Source: Trichomonas vaginalis G3 (lineage: Eukaryota; Parabasalia; Trichomonadida; Trichomonadidae). From it: a stretch of DNA of 64,000 nucleotides. The notes under the pieces are model-generated. The model was not told the origin of the DNA and ran no database searches. It saw only the letters and a program-made list of their open reading frames with translations. Position 1 is the stretch's first letter, and each line of letters starts with the position of its first letter. Positions 1-10,462 of the stretch are shown here, piece by piece. The position numbers and the translations under genes are program-made. Where the stretch lies: positions 25,264,082 to 25,328,081 of the forward strand of contig NC_067207.1 of assembly GCF_026262505.1 (NCBI RefSeq), read 5' to 3'.

Positions 1-210
1 GATTTCTTGTCAAAATTTTCTGAGTAGAAGCAGTTCTAACCCAGTCGTGGGATGTTTTCTTTCCAGATAGTGTTAGAATGTCTGACAAAGAATATTTGTT
101 GTATTTCTTTGAGTATCTTACGTTTAAATCACCTATTCTAACCACTTTGGTGTCATTGTCTATCTTTCTAACTGTTTCAAACTCAATGTTTGTCATATAT
201 GTTCTTACAT
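1..210 (-). pseudogene. KilA-N / T5orf172-type protein, 5' part only (window edge)
   Basis: This is the N-terminal part of the gene seen in full at 48,902-49,453; the rest lies outside the window. The first 70 residues match that protein, including the KilA-N-like stretch SDILTLSGKKTSHDWVRTAS. It is part of Maverick copy A. The start is assigned by comparison with the second copy, where an ATG stands at the equivalent place beside an AT-rich spacer. Confidence 0.6.
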
Positions 211-289
211 ACAAGATAAAAAAAATATTTTATAAAAAACTAACTTTATTTTTTCTATCTTAAGGAAATTCATGATTTTTGTTGCTGAA

Positions 290-745
290 TTCAGCAAAAA
301 TATATTTTAGGGTAGAAGGTTAGATCTAACCTGTTTTCTAACCTGTTTTCTACCCTCATGAATTTTCATGATTTCTTCGTAAATGTTTTGTCAAGACTTC
401 TTCGTACATGTTTTGTCAAGACTTCTTCGTAAATGTTTTGTCAAGACTTCTTCGTAAATGTTTTGTCAAGACTTCTTCATCGTAATGAGCGTAAATCAGA
501 CAAAAAATATTTTAGGTGAAGAGGTGAGATCTAACCTGTTTTTTCACCTAATTTTTCACCCCAGTTATTTTATAAACGTTTTACATGGTAAACGTTATTT
601 TTGGAATTTTGTGAAAACTCAACGGTTTGACACAAGCCCTAAAAATTATTTTACTCAGAATTTTGTTGCTGAATTCAATAAAAATATATTTTAGGGTAGA
701 AGGTTAGATCTAACCTCTTTTCTAACCTCTTTTCTACCCCAGTTA
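290..745. repeat. GATC-centred palindrome cluster with 25-bp direct repeats (copy A)
   Basis: Three palindromic modules have GATC at 323, 528 and 707. Each is built as GGGTAGAAGGTTAGATCT followed by its complementary arm, or as a GGTGAAGAGGTGAGATCT variant. Between 370 and 478 there are four direct copies of a 25-bp unit containing AAGACTTCTTCGTAAATG. No gene is supported here. The cluster lies between the KilA-N gene and the next gene and recurs at 49,520-49,980. Confidence 0.85.
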
Positions 746-747
746 TT

Positions 748-1661
748 TTATAAGCGTTTTACATGGTAAACGTTATGAATTCGTGAGACTTTAAACAGTT
801 TTGTAGCTTCTATTTCTTCTTTTAGTACATCGAATGTTTTAACAATGCCGAAAGTTTCTTTATACTTCTTCTTGACATCAGATAGAAGGAAATCTTCTGC
901 TGTTGGATAGTTTTTGTTCAGAAATTCTAACATGTTCATTTTATCTTCTGCTGGTTTCTCTACTTCTTTCTTTAAGTCTGCATAGTCGTTTCGCATTCTT
1001 TCTATCTCTTTGACGAGTAGTTATATTTCCTCATTGCTGCTTTACATTTTGAACATTGTGGGTTCATTTTTGCGTTATATTCTGAAACCTTACCTGCTAA
1101 AACAACTAAGGCGTCAATGGTTTTCTTTAACTCAAAAGTTGCGGGTTTTATTTGTTCATTCCATATTTTACATCTTTTATCTTTATCTCTTATCTGCCAT
1201 ACACATTTTGCAACTAACGAAACAAAGTTGTCGTAGGTCTTAAACTCCACCGATTTATATATGTCAGAGATGTTCTTATATACCATGTCGCAATCTTTGT
1301 CCATAACTTTATGGTTGCAATGAAAACCAAGGAATTCATAGTTAACCTTTCGTATGAACTTCTTTATTTCTACTGAGTCAGTTGCTTTGACTTCAATTTC
1401 GTCGAATTCAGGAATAGTGAGCTTTTGTTGTTGGATTTCAGGCAATTTGGGTAAATGGTCAATAATGTCCTGCATTTCATAAAGATACTGTTCATTTGTT
1501 TCATCTTTCGCACTACAGTCTAAATTACTTGTTAAAAGTTCTTGCTTTATCTTCTGGATTTCTGTTTCGAAAGTATATGAAGAAGGAATGAAGCTTTTCA
1601 TCTCTACTAACATTGAAGTTGGGTTCATGACTAACGAGTTTGGTGCTGTTGTTGCTAACAT
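748..1661 (-). pseudogene. Maverick protein of unknown function, broken copy
   Basis: This is the counterpart of the 304-residue protein at 49,987-50,901. I do not recognise the family. The protein is charged and mostly helical, with a CxxC pair (QCSKCK) in its second half that could bind metal. It is flanked on both sides by clusters of the GATC-centred palindromes, an unusual position for a Maverick gene. This copy is broken once or so. Confidence 0.6.
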
Positions 1662-1734
1662 GTTCTTACAATAAAAATAAAAAATATTTTTTTAAAAAAA
1701 ACTAACTTTATTTTTTCTATCTTAAGGAAATTCA

Positions 1735-2062
1735 TGAAAATTCAAGAGGGTAGAAAACAGGTTAGAAAACAGGTTAGAAAAGAGGTTAGATCTAACCTTC
1801 TACCCTAAACATTATTTTTGGGTCCTTTACGAAGAAGTCTTGACAAAACATTTACGAAGAAGTCATGAAAATTCACGAGGGTAGAAAAGAGGGTAGAAAA
1901 GAGGTTAGATCTAACCTTCTACCCTAAATTATATTTTTGGTCATTTACACTCATTACGAAGAAGTCTTGACAAAACATTCATGAAAATTCATGAAAATTC
2001 AAGAGGTTAGAAAAGAGGTGAGAAAAGAGGTGAGATCTCACCTCTTCACCTAAAATATATTT
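1735..2062. repeat. GATC-centred palindrome cluster (copy A, second block)
   Basis: Three modules have GATC at 1,789, 1,908 and 2,034. Two use the TTAGATCTAA core and one the TGAGATCTCA core. They are separated by the AAGACTTCTTCGTAAATG direct repeat in the opposite orientation to the block at 290-745. The two blocks thus face each other across the gene at 748-1,661. The same arrangement recurs at 50,960-51,298. Confidence 0.85.
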
Positions 2063-2063
2063 T

Positions 2064-2928
2064 TCAATACTTTTTCAGCACTTTTCCGTAGTTATATATG
2101 AAAGACAATTCGAGATAAAAGTCATAGTACAATGGAATAATATGTTGCACACCATTTGTTGTGAACCAAACTTGAAAGTCAGAGAAACTGTTACTAGGTG
2201 GTTCGTAGAATTTAGAAGCAAAGTCATAAAAGTCCTTACCAATACATAGAAAACTATTGTTGCTTTGAACTGAAACTTGCATGACACATAACATTTTGAG
2301 GGTCAAACACGTTTCTATAAACTGTCAAATCTGCTGGTGGAAGTATAAATTTAAATGGACCATCTGGTGGTAATGGTTCGTTCTGGTTTAGTAACCGAAG
2401 AAATTGTGCCCAAGAACGTTTTGTCTACTTCCAAAATAAAAACTCTGTATCTCTTGGGGGTTTAATTTCAATCTTTGAAATGAAACGGTGGAGTTCATCT
2501 TGTCATATTCTAGTTTCAGATAGTATGTTCCATTTAGTAAAGAGTCGTATTTTTTCTTGAAATTCCCAATAATATTTGTTCATTTTGAGTTTGAAAGTCA
2601 TTTAGAGTTTCTCTCAAGACTTTCGTCTGAACGAACTGTAAAGATTCTCATTTCGGCAAATTTGTCTATTAGACCATCAGAACCTTTATACTGCCCATGA
2701 AAATATACTACGAACATAAACGCGTTAGTTCTATTTGAAAACAAAACTCTTCTAAATCCTATTGCCTTTGCATCTGAAGGACTTTGAAAGCCAACGAATT
2801 GGATAGTCAAACCTGTATACTCGGGATGAAATTTCTTCATCTGAAATAGTCCTACCAGCATTTGTAAAGATATAGTCTAACGGTTTTGTATCTGCTACTT
2901 TTGTTCTTTGTTTTTCAACCTGAAGCAT
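2064..2928 (-). pseudogene. Maverick structural-type protein (paralogue of the 8,843 gene), broken
   Basis: The C-terminal half resembles the 282-residue protein encoded at 8,843-9,691. They share a C-terminal signature, SDFQVWFTT followed by IIPLYY and a final LSFIYNY. The family is not recognised. A virion protein is a reasonable guess because it is beta-rich, is present twice per element and lies among other Maverick genes. This copy is broken several times. Confidence 0.5.
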
Positions 2929-2953
2929 TTAATATATGTAAAAATATATTGTT

Positions 2954-5249
2954 TTAAAATGGTATGCCATATAGCTTCTTGAATTTGTTAAGAAGTATTT
3001 GAACGTATTTTCCATCTGTATCTCTAGTGTTTACATAAGCAAACTCAGCGTACAGTTCAAATAAAATTTAAAAATGTCACTTTTTTGAAAAACGTTTTTA
3101 CTTCATGCAATGTTTTATTTCTGTGCCGTCTTCAAGTATGCCCCAGTACTTACGCTTGGAGAGGACATGAACTTCGGAAAATACCTTATCTAGCTTAAAA
3201 CAGCCCATCTTTTCACCGACCATTCCCATTTCAATGAGTTTGTTATAGCCTTCTTCGTTCGTCATGAGTGCGTCAATGTTCTCATAGTAAACCACAACTT
3301 TCGATTTGACTTCGGAGAAGAATTTGTTGTAGTTGTCAAGTACTGCCTTTGCGAACTGAGGGTAAGACCAATGTTCGACAATAGGTTTTAATGTGGTTAC
3401 TAAGCCATTTTGACCTTGAGTGAATTCGTACTTCAAAACAAAAGGAGAAAACCTTTCAACAAAGTTGTCGACCTTCTCATAATGTTTACTCTTCATCTCT
3501 TGAGGTTTCTTAATGGAATATCCCCATGTCGAATTCATAAGCAATTTGAGTGTCATTGCAAGTTTGGGGTTTGAAGCTTTCCTAATATCATACAGTTGTT
3601 GTATGACTTTTCCAACTGTATAGTTCCTTCCCGGGAACTCACCATCTTCGTTTGGAATTCCAGTCGGAATATATTGGACAAACCTCATGTATGCAGCGTT
3701 AAGGTCGACATAGTATATCTTTTCGTTTGAGTCGAACTTGTCGCAACCAATTGGTCCAGTTTGTGGAAATTCAAGTGAGTCTCTTATCTTCTGAGAAACT
3801 TCTCCTGTTATCTCATAAACATCGTCGAAGCAACCTGTTTCATATAAAAACCTTCTGACCTAATCAGAAGCTCTCCAATACAATTTGACGTCAATTGGAT
3901 GTCTCAATGGAAGTTTGTTTATAGCATCTTGAAGTTCTTGCAACCTCATTGGAAGTTCTTCTGGTTCAGGTTGGTATCCGAACAATCCAACTCCTTGTGG
4001 AATTGTGTACTTCTTTTGTACTAGAACTTTGTCTGGAACAACTTTTGGTCTTGCTAACAGTGAAAAGTTTGTTTCGTCTTTTGGTACAAAAGTTTCTGTC
4101 AGCTTGTCATCTGGAATTGGTTCCAACAAACCTTTCTCGAAAAGAATGTTTACAGCTCTGACAATGTTGCACTTGCCTTTTCCGAACAATGGGTTTGTAA
4201 GACTTTCGTTCAACATGAAGTGGTTGTGGACAATTACAATCTTCAACCATGGTAAATTGAACTCAACAACATAGTCGTCATGTGAAGAACCTTTAGCTGT
4301 AGGTATGTTGACTCGGATATTGACATTTGCCAACGGTGCAATTTTTGCCAATTGACCTCTGAGAATGTACCTTGTCTTCACACATGACTCAAGATACTTC
4401 ATCTTCTCTTCTGTAACAAGACCAGAGTTCCTGAGACATGTAAGAATGCAAGGTTCATTGACAATTGTTTCAATTGAATTGTAAATTCCATACCTTGTCA
4501 AGTCAATGTCAGACTTATTTATGAAGGGGAAGTATCCAGCATGTTGTCTGACTGCTTGAGGGTTAGGTTGGTACCATTCGAACTTGACACTTGCAATTCC
4601 TTCAATTGCATTCAAAATGTCTGAGTCGGAGTCAACCATTTGTTCTCTCTTTGTAGTCTTGAAAGCGTCAAGAAGCATTGCAGCTGTTGTGACATTGCCA
4701 TGTGCATAGTAAATGTGACCATCCAAATCTGTTATGGTCAATCTGAGATTGTATCCTTTCTTATTTCCATCTTGTATGGCAGCAAGTACTCCCATGAAGC
4801 CTTCTTTGTTCTTTCCTTCGTCAAAGTTTACTGTAAAGGTTCGACCAGAAGTAATTTGACTTCTAACTTCACGATACTTCTCATATGCATATCTTGTTCT
4901 TTCCATGGGAGCATGACCATCCTCTGCACTACCTTTTTTCCTTCTCAAAGGATGCAATTGTTCGTCATGTTTCCAGTAGAATCTGGCAAAGCCGTCGTGT
5001 CCTTCAACTTGAGGTTCACTAACATCGAAAGGCATGTCCATAAGACGTTCTTCTTCTAACCTCTCTAGTCTGTTTGGATAATTGGCACGTGCTGTTTCCA
5101 AATCCATTTCGTAGCGAAGACCAGCCAGTTTGTCATAGACTTTTATGGGTCTTCCCTTCCTATATTTAAACTTCTTCGAAACTCTCCAACCATATCTTTG
5201 CAACTCTGCTTTTATTCTAGCAGATTTTCATCCATTCTATATGGGGCAT
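2954..5249 (-). pseudogene. protein-primed family B DNA polymerase (Maverick), broken copy
   Basis: The gene reads leftward and matches the polymerase at 52,188-54,482. Family B motifs are visible: DLNAAYM (motif A type), NSTWGYSIKK (motif B type) and ENIDALMT (motif C type), in that order, as in the protein-primed polymerases of Mavericks and adenoviruses. The C-terminus lies about 25 bases from the start of the following minus-strand gene. The copy is broken a few times. Confidence 0.8.
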
Positions 5250-5280
5250 TTTTATAAAAATAAAAAAAATATATTTTTCT

Positions 5281-5854
5281 TTACTTTACAAACCGCCTGC
5301 TGCCATAAGTCTTTGACGCCAACCCACCAGCTAATGAAGGTTGACTTGGTTTAGTTTGGAAACTAAACTTTGGTTTTGGTTTATCTTCAGTTTTTTGTTT
5401 TTCTTCTTCTATCAGTTTTCGTCACTTTTCGTTCCTCTGACTTTACTTCACTTGCAGGAACAGTTGTGCGTCAACATCTTCATAAATATCATATGCCATT
5501 GTTTGTTTTTCCTTTCAACTTTTTGTGTTTGTTGTAAAGTTTAGAATATTTCGACTCTAAGTCATGAGATGTTCTATAATGAACTGTTGGTCAGTGAAGT
5601 AAACTTTTCCATCTGTTGTCTCGAAAGCTCCTTCAGACTTCAATATTTTATTTGTGAGAGTCTTTTCTTTTTTGAGATACTAGCCGTTCCATTTCTATGA
5701 AAAGTGACTTTATAGTTAGGGTTTGTATTTCCAGACCTGGCACTTTCTATTATTGAATTTTTTCTCTTCATCTGTAAGTTCTTTGACAGGTTTTGACAAT
5801 TTCTGAACTTTTTGTTTGTGGTGTCAAATCTACCGTTTCAACTTCTTCGGTCAT
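5281..5854 (-). pseudogene. charged coiled-coil Maverick protein, broken copy
   Basis: This is the counterpart of the 194-residue protein at 54,515-55,099: a Glu/Lys-rich, probably coiled-coil protein ending in a short GMGWRQRL-type tail. Its function is unknown. It sits directly upstream of the polymerase gene on the same strand. This copy has several breaks. Confidence 0.55.
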
Positions 5855-5860
5855 TTCATC

Positions 5861-6024
5861 TCAGTAAAAAATTTTAATTTGGTTTTTTTCAACTGGTTGT
5901 TGTTGTTTTTTAAGTCGGTCTAAAACTTCCTGAGTATAGGAAGAACTTGACAAACACGTTGTGTAACTGCTGGAAGCCGACAAATCCATCTTGAACCCAT
6001 TTGTCTCAATGCTGTATTGTTCAT
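5861..6024 (-). pseudogene. small Maverick ORF, about 54 residues in copy B
   Basis: This is the counterpart of the small reading frame at 55,106-55,270. It lies between two larger minus-strand genes, and the same short sequence CTGAGATGAAATG bridges its end and the next start. This copy appears broken. The function is unknown. Confidence 0.4.
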
Positions 6025-6043
6025 TTCATCTCAGTAAAAAACT

Positions 6044-6443
6044 TTACATTCCCCACGTTTGAGGCGGTTGCGGTTGGTTATTGTTTACCCATTGTTGTGC
6101 ATGGTTATATCCTCTGTTAAAGAATCTTTCACCTTGGTCCATATAGTGTCCTGCTTTTATAGTAGTCATTTGCTTTGTTATAATAGTTTCCTGCTTGTCT
6201 TCCTACATTGTCCATCCATCCTTGAACTTTTCCTCTTGTTTCAGGATTTGGAATAAGATTTGTTGCATCTCGTGCTACCTCCCAACCTTTCTGTACAGTT
6301 TGTATAATAGGTTGTGCTTTCTCTTTCAGTATACCTAATGTACTCAAAATCTTCCTTCCAATTCCAAATGCACCTCTGGCTATTGTTCCCACTGCGGGTA
6401 AAAATCTGGATGCAACTCCTGCTAATGCGCCAAATAAACCCAT
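6044..6443 (-). pseudogene. N-terminal amphipathic MGLFG protein, copy A
   Basis: This is a small protein starting MGLFGALAGVASRFLP, with an N-myristoylation-like MG start and a glycine- and alanine-rich amphipathic segment. It resembles in style the membrane-active minor core proteins of adenoviruses; this is analogy, not demonstrated homology. The version at 55,290-55,691 is whole at 133 residues and ends in a Pro/Gln/Asn-rich tail. This copy is broken near its C-terminal end. It is divergent from the integrase, 16 bases away. Confidence 0.6.
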
Positions 6444-6459
6444 TTCTTATAGGGTAAAA
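6444..6459. promoter_or_regulatory. 16-bp divergent spacer, bidirectional promoter candidate
   Basis: Only 16 bases (TTCTTATAGGGTAAAA) separate the ATG of the minus-strand MGLFG gene from the ATG of the plus-strand integrase. Read leftward it is TTTTACCCTATAAGAA. It fits the T-run plus TATA-like pattern seen before many genes of this element. No host TCAYTW initiator is in it. The equivalent in copy B is 55,692-55,707. Confidence 0.5.
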
Positions 6460-7419
6460 ATGACGAATCCAAACAAGGACCCCTATGTTTCTAAAGCGAC
6501 AAAGAAAGCACTCATGATAAAAATCTTTAGTTCAACACCAAATGCTTGGTTTATGGATATCTTGGAAAACATTCCGAGGTATAGAGAAGATGGACCACCA
6601 TACTGGTTAATATTTGTTGGTCAAAACACAAGATACTGTGAAGCCATACCATTACAGTCCAAAAATATTTTAGATATCTTAGCAGCTTTGACAATATTCG
6701 TTGACAAATACCATCCAACAAAACTGACATCTGACTGTGAAAGTTCTTTCAAATCAGATGATGTAAAAAACTATCTGCGTTCAAAAAATGTAAACCAATA
6801 TTTCATTGTCGACCAAAACCATTCTGCTCTTGGTGTCATTGACGGTTGTATAAAAATGTTAAGAGACTTAAACCAACCACAAGGTGGTGAAGCAAATGAA
6901 ATGTCATATGACGACAAATATAGACACTTCTCCATGGCAAAGATGAGACAAGTTTTAAATATTTACAATAACCGTAAACAAAAAGGTTTGGGAAACCACT
7001 CCCCCGAAGAAATGAAAAACAACCCTGACTTAGAGAAAGACTATATATTTAATAATTTAGTCAAAAGAGACAAACAAGAAAGAATGCCGGGCTTCAAACT
7101 TCAGAAAGGTGACAAAGTAAAAATAGAAATACCTAAACGCGACCCATATGAAAATACTATTGACTATGACAACAATGGGAACCCGACAGGTACTCACATT
7201 CGTGTTCGTAAAAATAGAAGAAAGTATACAAGAGAATATTATGAAGTTTTAGGCAAACATGGCAAAATGTACACACTGCAAGCAGAAGATAAAACTACTA
7301 TTGTCAGACCTCGTTTCAAACTTGTCAAAGTTCAAGGTGGTATACTTTCAAAGACAGTTCCTAACAAATATAAGACAACTCCTGACGAATATGCTAAAGA
7401 AGTTGAAAATGACGACTAA
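6460..7419 (+). CDS. retroviral-type (rve) integrase of Maverick copy A
   Basis: This 319-residue protein looks whole and belongs to the DDE-type integrases that Mavericks share with retroelements. It would insert the linear element into the genome. Visible landmarks are an acidic residue in WFMDILENIP, the SDCESSFKSDDVKNYL segment with the second core aspartate, and a FIVDQNHSALGVID segment before the last core helix. The C-terminal half is basic with a YEVLGKHGKMYTLQ patch, as in the DNA-binding C-termini of integrases. It is divergent from the MGLFG gene and convergent with the fibre gene, overlapping its end by four bases. Confidence 0.85.
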   Translation: MTNPNKDPYVSKATKKALMIKIFSSTPNAWFMDILENIPRYREDGPPYWLIFVGQNTRYCEAIPLQSKNILDILAALTIFVDKYHPTKLTSDCESSFKSDDVKNYLRSKNVNQYFIVDQNHSALGVIDGCIKMLRDLNQPQGGEANEMSYDDKYRHFSMAKMRQVLNIYNNRKQKGLGNHSPEEMKNNPDLEKDYIFNNLVKRDKQERMPGFKLQKGDKVKIEIPKRDPYENTIDYDNNGNPTGTHIRVRKNRRKYTREYYEVLGKHGKMYTLQAEDKTTIVRPRFKLVKVQGGILSKTVPNKYKTTPDEYAKEVENDD

Positions 7420-8824
7420 GCATTTCTATACCATGCGTAAACTGTCATGTAAGGTGGCATGTAGTCTTTACTTTGTCCCGTTGTTTGCGTATATCCTGAA
7501 ACGCGATGTGTATGGTTTCCATCTCCCTGAGTGTCACCCCAGAAACAATTTATAGCAAACTGAACGTCGTCTTTAACATCATATCCTTTACCTTTTTTCA
7601 TTGCTGACCAATCCCAAAATTTATGCTTATGCCAACCTGCTTGAGATGTACTTAAATCTATGTAGTGACTATGTGCAGGTAAATTTTCACCTGAAATCGT
7701 TTTACTTCCACCTGTTTCCTTTGAAGAGTTTGCACAATACAAAAACCTGTCGACTATTTGAGTCCAAGTTCCAAAACCAAGTACTACTTCTGGTCTGGTA
7801 GAGTTCATTGACGTATAAATAGAGCCTATAGGATACAATGTTTGAAGTATTTCTGTCTTTAATGTTTGAAGCTCTGTTTTGTCTGCTTTCTTGTCATATA
7901 AATCTTGAGCAGTGAATTTAATATTATGTTCATCCTTCATGACATAAACATCTTTACATCTAATGTTTTTCATCGTCGTTATGTCGTCATCCGATGTTAA
8001 ACCTTGTGGAAAGTTAGGAGGTTTACAATATAATGCATCCCACCAGTTTCTTCAACCGTTCCTTCAATACTTTCTATAGCAACAGTTGTAAAACTTGTAT
8101 GTGTATGAGTCTTATCTGCTTTCTTCTCTAACTCATCGTTAACATAAGTTTTATCCGCTTTAAGGTCTAAACATCCTGAAACCCATCCTGTATCGGCTTT
8201 AGTTTTTAAAATCTTTGTTGTCCGTTCATGGTACCATTCAACCCTTTCTATAATTTCTTTATCTTTTTCATCCACATATTCCTTATCCGCTTTCTTCTCT
8301 AACGCAGCAGCCACACAGTCCTTATCCGCTTTATTTTCAAGGCTAACGTTTAAGTCTGTTATTTCAGATATAGAATGTGTATGAGTCTTTTTAGAATATT
8401 CGTTTTCAGCTCTTGTCACTTCACTTGACATTTTATTGTCAACATATGTTTTGTCTGCTAGTTCAGGATGAGTATGTTCTTTTGTTGCATAAGCATTGTT
8501 AGCTCTTTCTTCTTCTTTTGCTATTGCATCGTCTACATATTCTTTGTCAGCTTTGTTGTCAACATCTGCTTTCAAAAGAAGTTCATTTATAGGTTTCTCG
8601 TTTAAAGTTCCTTTTGTTGGATTTATACAGACAGTATGGTTCTTATTGTCTTGAAACAGAAACTCATCTGTCATTGGGTTTAATGTCAGTTTTAAGTTTC
8701 CTTCTTTCAATGACTCAGATATCTTAGAATAGTTTGAAAAGTTTGTTGTGTTCTTATTTAGAGCTTGTATAATGAGTTGTCGGTTGTGTTGTATTTCTCT
8801 CATGGAAGCAATATCTTTCGACAT
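7416..8824 (-). pseudogene. tail-collar fibre-like protein (Maverick), broken copy
   Basis: This is the counterpart of the intact 469-residue gene at 56,660-58,069. It shows the KADKxYVD and THTH repeat stalk and the C-terminal LYPIGSIYTS ... FGTWTQI ... ENLPAHSH block typical of phage tail-collar / baseplate Gp10-type receptor-binding tips. This copy is broken about once. Confidence 0.75.
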
Positions 8825-8842
8825 TTTTATTATAGATAAAAT
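8825..8842. promoter_or_regulatory. 18-bp divergent spacer, bidirectional promoter candidate
   Basis: TTTTATTATAGATAAAAT separates the ATG of the fibre gene (minus) from the ATG of the 282-residue gene (plus). It has a TATA-like core with T and A runs at the two sides, like the 6,444 spacer. The same spacer lies at 58,070-58,087 in copy B. Confidence 0.45.
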
Positions 8843-9691
8843 ATGCTTCCAATAGAAAAAGAAAATTCAAGAGTTGCTACAACTAAACCATTAGATGAAC
8901 TTTTTACTAATGTCGGTCAAAAGTTTGAGACAGATACCGTAAAGCATGAAGGCTATCGTTTTGACTACCCATTAAGATGGTTAAGAGACCCATCCGTCAC
9001 AAAAGCTATTGGCTTTCGTAGAATGAAGTTCATTTCAGAAGCCATACATGGTTTCCCATTTACGGTCGGTTTTGAAGTTCGATACTATAACAAAGAAAAA
9101 CGTATGTATGAGAAATTTGAACAGGGAAAACTTTTACAAGTTAGTTTGCTTGTAAACTTAGAAACAACTCTTCAAGCTTTTCAAGAAAAAATAAACGATA
9201 TCTATATCGAATATGCAAACCAGTATAACATTGACGAGGGAGAATACCATCTCGATATTATTTATGACAGGAAAAATGCAACTGTTAAAATCAATAGAAT
9301 AGAAGACCTTGGAGAAAACGTTTATATTTCTACAAAATATAACAACTTGGCATGGTATAGATTTATGAGGATGTTAAATCAGCCTGCAGCATATCCAGTA
9401 CACCCGGACTATTATGAAGTCGAAAACCCTAATGGAACATATGAAAATATTTTCGACCAAGATGCTATTATTGTTCATGCTTCATTTTCTGGTGCGCAAA
9501 ACTCTTTCTTATGCTTGGCAAATGACTTTTACGAAAAACCTACAAAGTTATACGAACCACCAAGTGGAAGTATTTCAGACTTTCAAGTATGGTTTACTAC
9601 AGATGGAAGAAAAAGAATAATTCCATTATACCATGCGTTTTACTTAGAACTTAGTTTCATATACAACTACTATCGAACGGTAAAAATATAA
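8843..9691 (+). CDS. Maverick structural-type protein, 282 residues
   Basis: The reading frame looks whole. It is a paralogue of the broken gene at 2,064-2,928, with the shared C-terminal signature SDFQVWFTTDGRKRIIPLYH and a final SFIYNYY. The family is not recognised. No signal peptide or membrane helix is visible. The alternating hydrophobic pattern suggests a beta-rich fold, so a minor capsid or fibre-associated protein is possible but unproved. Its start lies 18 bases from the divergent fibre gene, which suggests co-expression with the fibre. Confidence 0.6.
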   Translation: MLPIEKENSRVATTKPLDELFTNVGQKFETDTVKHEGYRFDYPLRWLRDPSVTKAIGFRRMKFISEAIHGFPFTVGFEVRYYNKEKRMYEKFEQGKLLQVSLLVNLETTLQAFQEKINDIYIEYANQYNIDEGEYHLDIIYDRKNATVKINRIEDLGENVYISTKYNNLAWYRFMRMLNQPAAYPVHPDYYEVENPNGTYENIFDQDAIIVHASFSGAQNSFLCLANDFYEKPTKLYEPPSGSISDFQVWFTTDGRKRIIPLYHAFYLELSFIYNYYRTVKI

Positions 9692-9695
9692 TTTT

Positions 9696-9926
9696 TTAAT
9701 ACGGTTGAGGTTGCCAACTAGACTGTGGTGCAGGTTCAGGCTGTTGTATAACAGGAGCTTGCTCTTCTGGTTCAGGGTCTTTAGGTATAATACCAACGAA
9801 CTGACCTACTCTTTTACCAATATTTTTGACACCGTTCCATACTCCTCTTCCGACAGATTTTATTCCATTCCATATACCTCTTCCAACTCTTCTGAAGAAG
9901 TTTCCAATACTACTGAAGAAACCCAT
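9696..9926 (-). CDS. small amphipathic MGFFSS protein
   Basis: This 76-residue protein starts with MGFFSSIGNFFRRVGRG. The N-terminal 45 residues are three imperfect repeats of a glycine, aromatic and basic amphipathic pattern (RGIWNGIKSV, RGVWNGVKNI, KRVGQFVGII). The tail is Pro/Gln-rich and ends PQPY. The MG start could be myristoylated. It resembles virion peptides that disturb membranes or condense DNA; this is inference. It ends five bases from the convergent 282-residue gene. Confidence 0.6.
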   Translation of the reverse strand: MGFFSSIGNFFRRVGRGIWNGIKSVGRGVWNGVKNIGKRVGQFVGIIPKDPEPEEQAPVIQQPEPAPQSSWQPQPY

Positions 9927-9944
9927 TTTACTATATGTAAAAAT

Positions 9945-10307
9945 CTAATGTCCACCTAGTCTCTTACGTTTCCTGTTGAGTTCCATAGCATTCTTTAACT
10001 GGAGCTCATACATTCTGTTTCTCCTCTGGTAGAAAACATATTCTGGGTCAACTCCTGTGTTCGCGTCATCTGCATAGAGTTGTTTATATCCCACTTCAGG
10101 GTTTGTATAAAACTCTTTCCATCTCATATTTGCATACCATGGTGGCAAACCTAACGCAGCGTCATTTGACATGGCAGTTTGCATTTGTACATCTGTTGGC
10201 ACTTGACCATAGTTTGCCATTGCAGTTTGTATTCTAACTTCATTTGGAATATTCTCTGGGTTTGGTTGTCCAGGTTGCTGTGCATTCGCTAAGTTCTGTG
10301 CGTCCAT
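9945..10307 (-). CDS. Maverick protein of unknown function, 120 residues
   Basis: This small protein has two similar segments, IQTAMANYGQVPTD and MQTAMSNDAALGLP, and a basic C-terminus ending in NRKRKRLGGH. The family is not recognised. The upstream spacer (TTTTTATCTAATATTAA before the ATG) fits the element's recurrent start pattern. It is identical in layout to 59,191-59,553. Confidence 0.6.
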   Translation of the reverse strand: MDAQNLANAQQPGQPNPENIPNEVRIQTAMANYGQVPTDVQMQTAMSNDAALGLPPWYANMRWKEFYTNPEVGYKQLYADDANTGVDPEYVFYQRRNRMYELQLKNAMELNRKRKRLGGH

Positions 10308-10330
10308 TTAATATTAGATAAAAATATCTC

Positions 10331-10462
10331 TTACGAGTACATATACTGAACATTTGCAGGCATTGGTTCATCTTCATATTCTCTGTACTTTTCTGCCACG
10401 TCAAATAAATAAATGACACAATGGAAAAAACCTAAAACAAGTAGTCCTATTTCAAACCACAT
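10331..10462 (-). CDS. 43-residue single-span membrane peptide
   Basis: This short frame starts MWFEIGLLVLGFFHCVIYLF, a hydrophobic segment long enough for one membrane helix, followed by an acidic tail ending QYMYS. It overlaps the end of the methyltransferase gene by 16 bases, as does its counterpart at 59,577-59,708. The family is not recognised. The overlap and conservation in both copies support it as a gene, but both copies are recent duplicates, so this is weak evidence. Confidence 0.45.
   Translation of the reverse strand: MWFEIGLLVLGFFHCVIYLFDVAEKYREYEDEPMPANVQYMYS

Noticed and set aside
370-478. Regularly spaced 25-bp direct repeats that look a little like a CRISPR array (also 49,615-49,725).
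   Set aside because: The units are contiguous without unique spacers, sit in a eukaryotic element, recur in both orientations around the GATC palindromes, and have no cas genes nearby.
3949-5059. Plus-strand frames over the polymerase gene (and 53,181-54,290).
   Set aside because: They lie antisense to a clearly recognised gene and have Cys/Ser/Phe-rich shadow composition.
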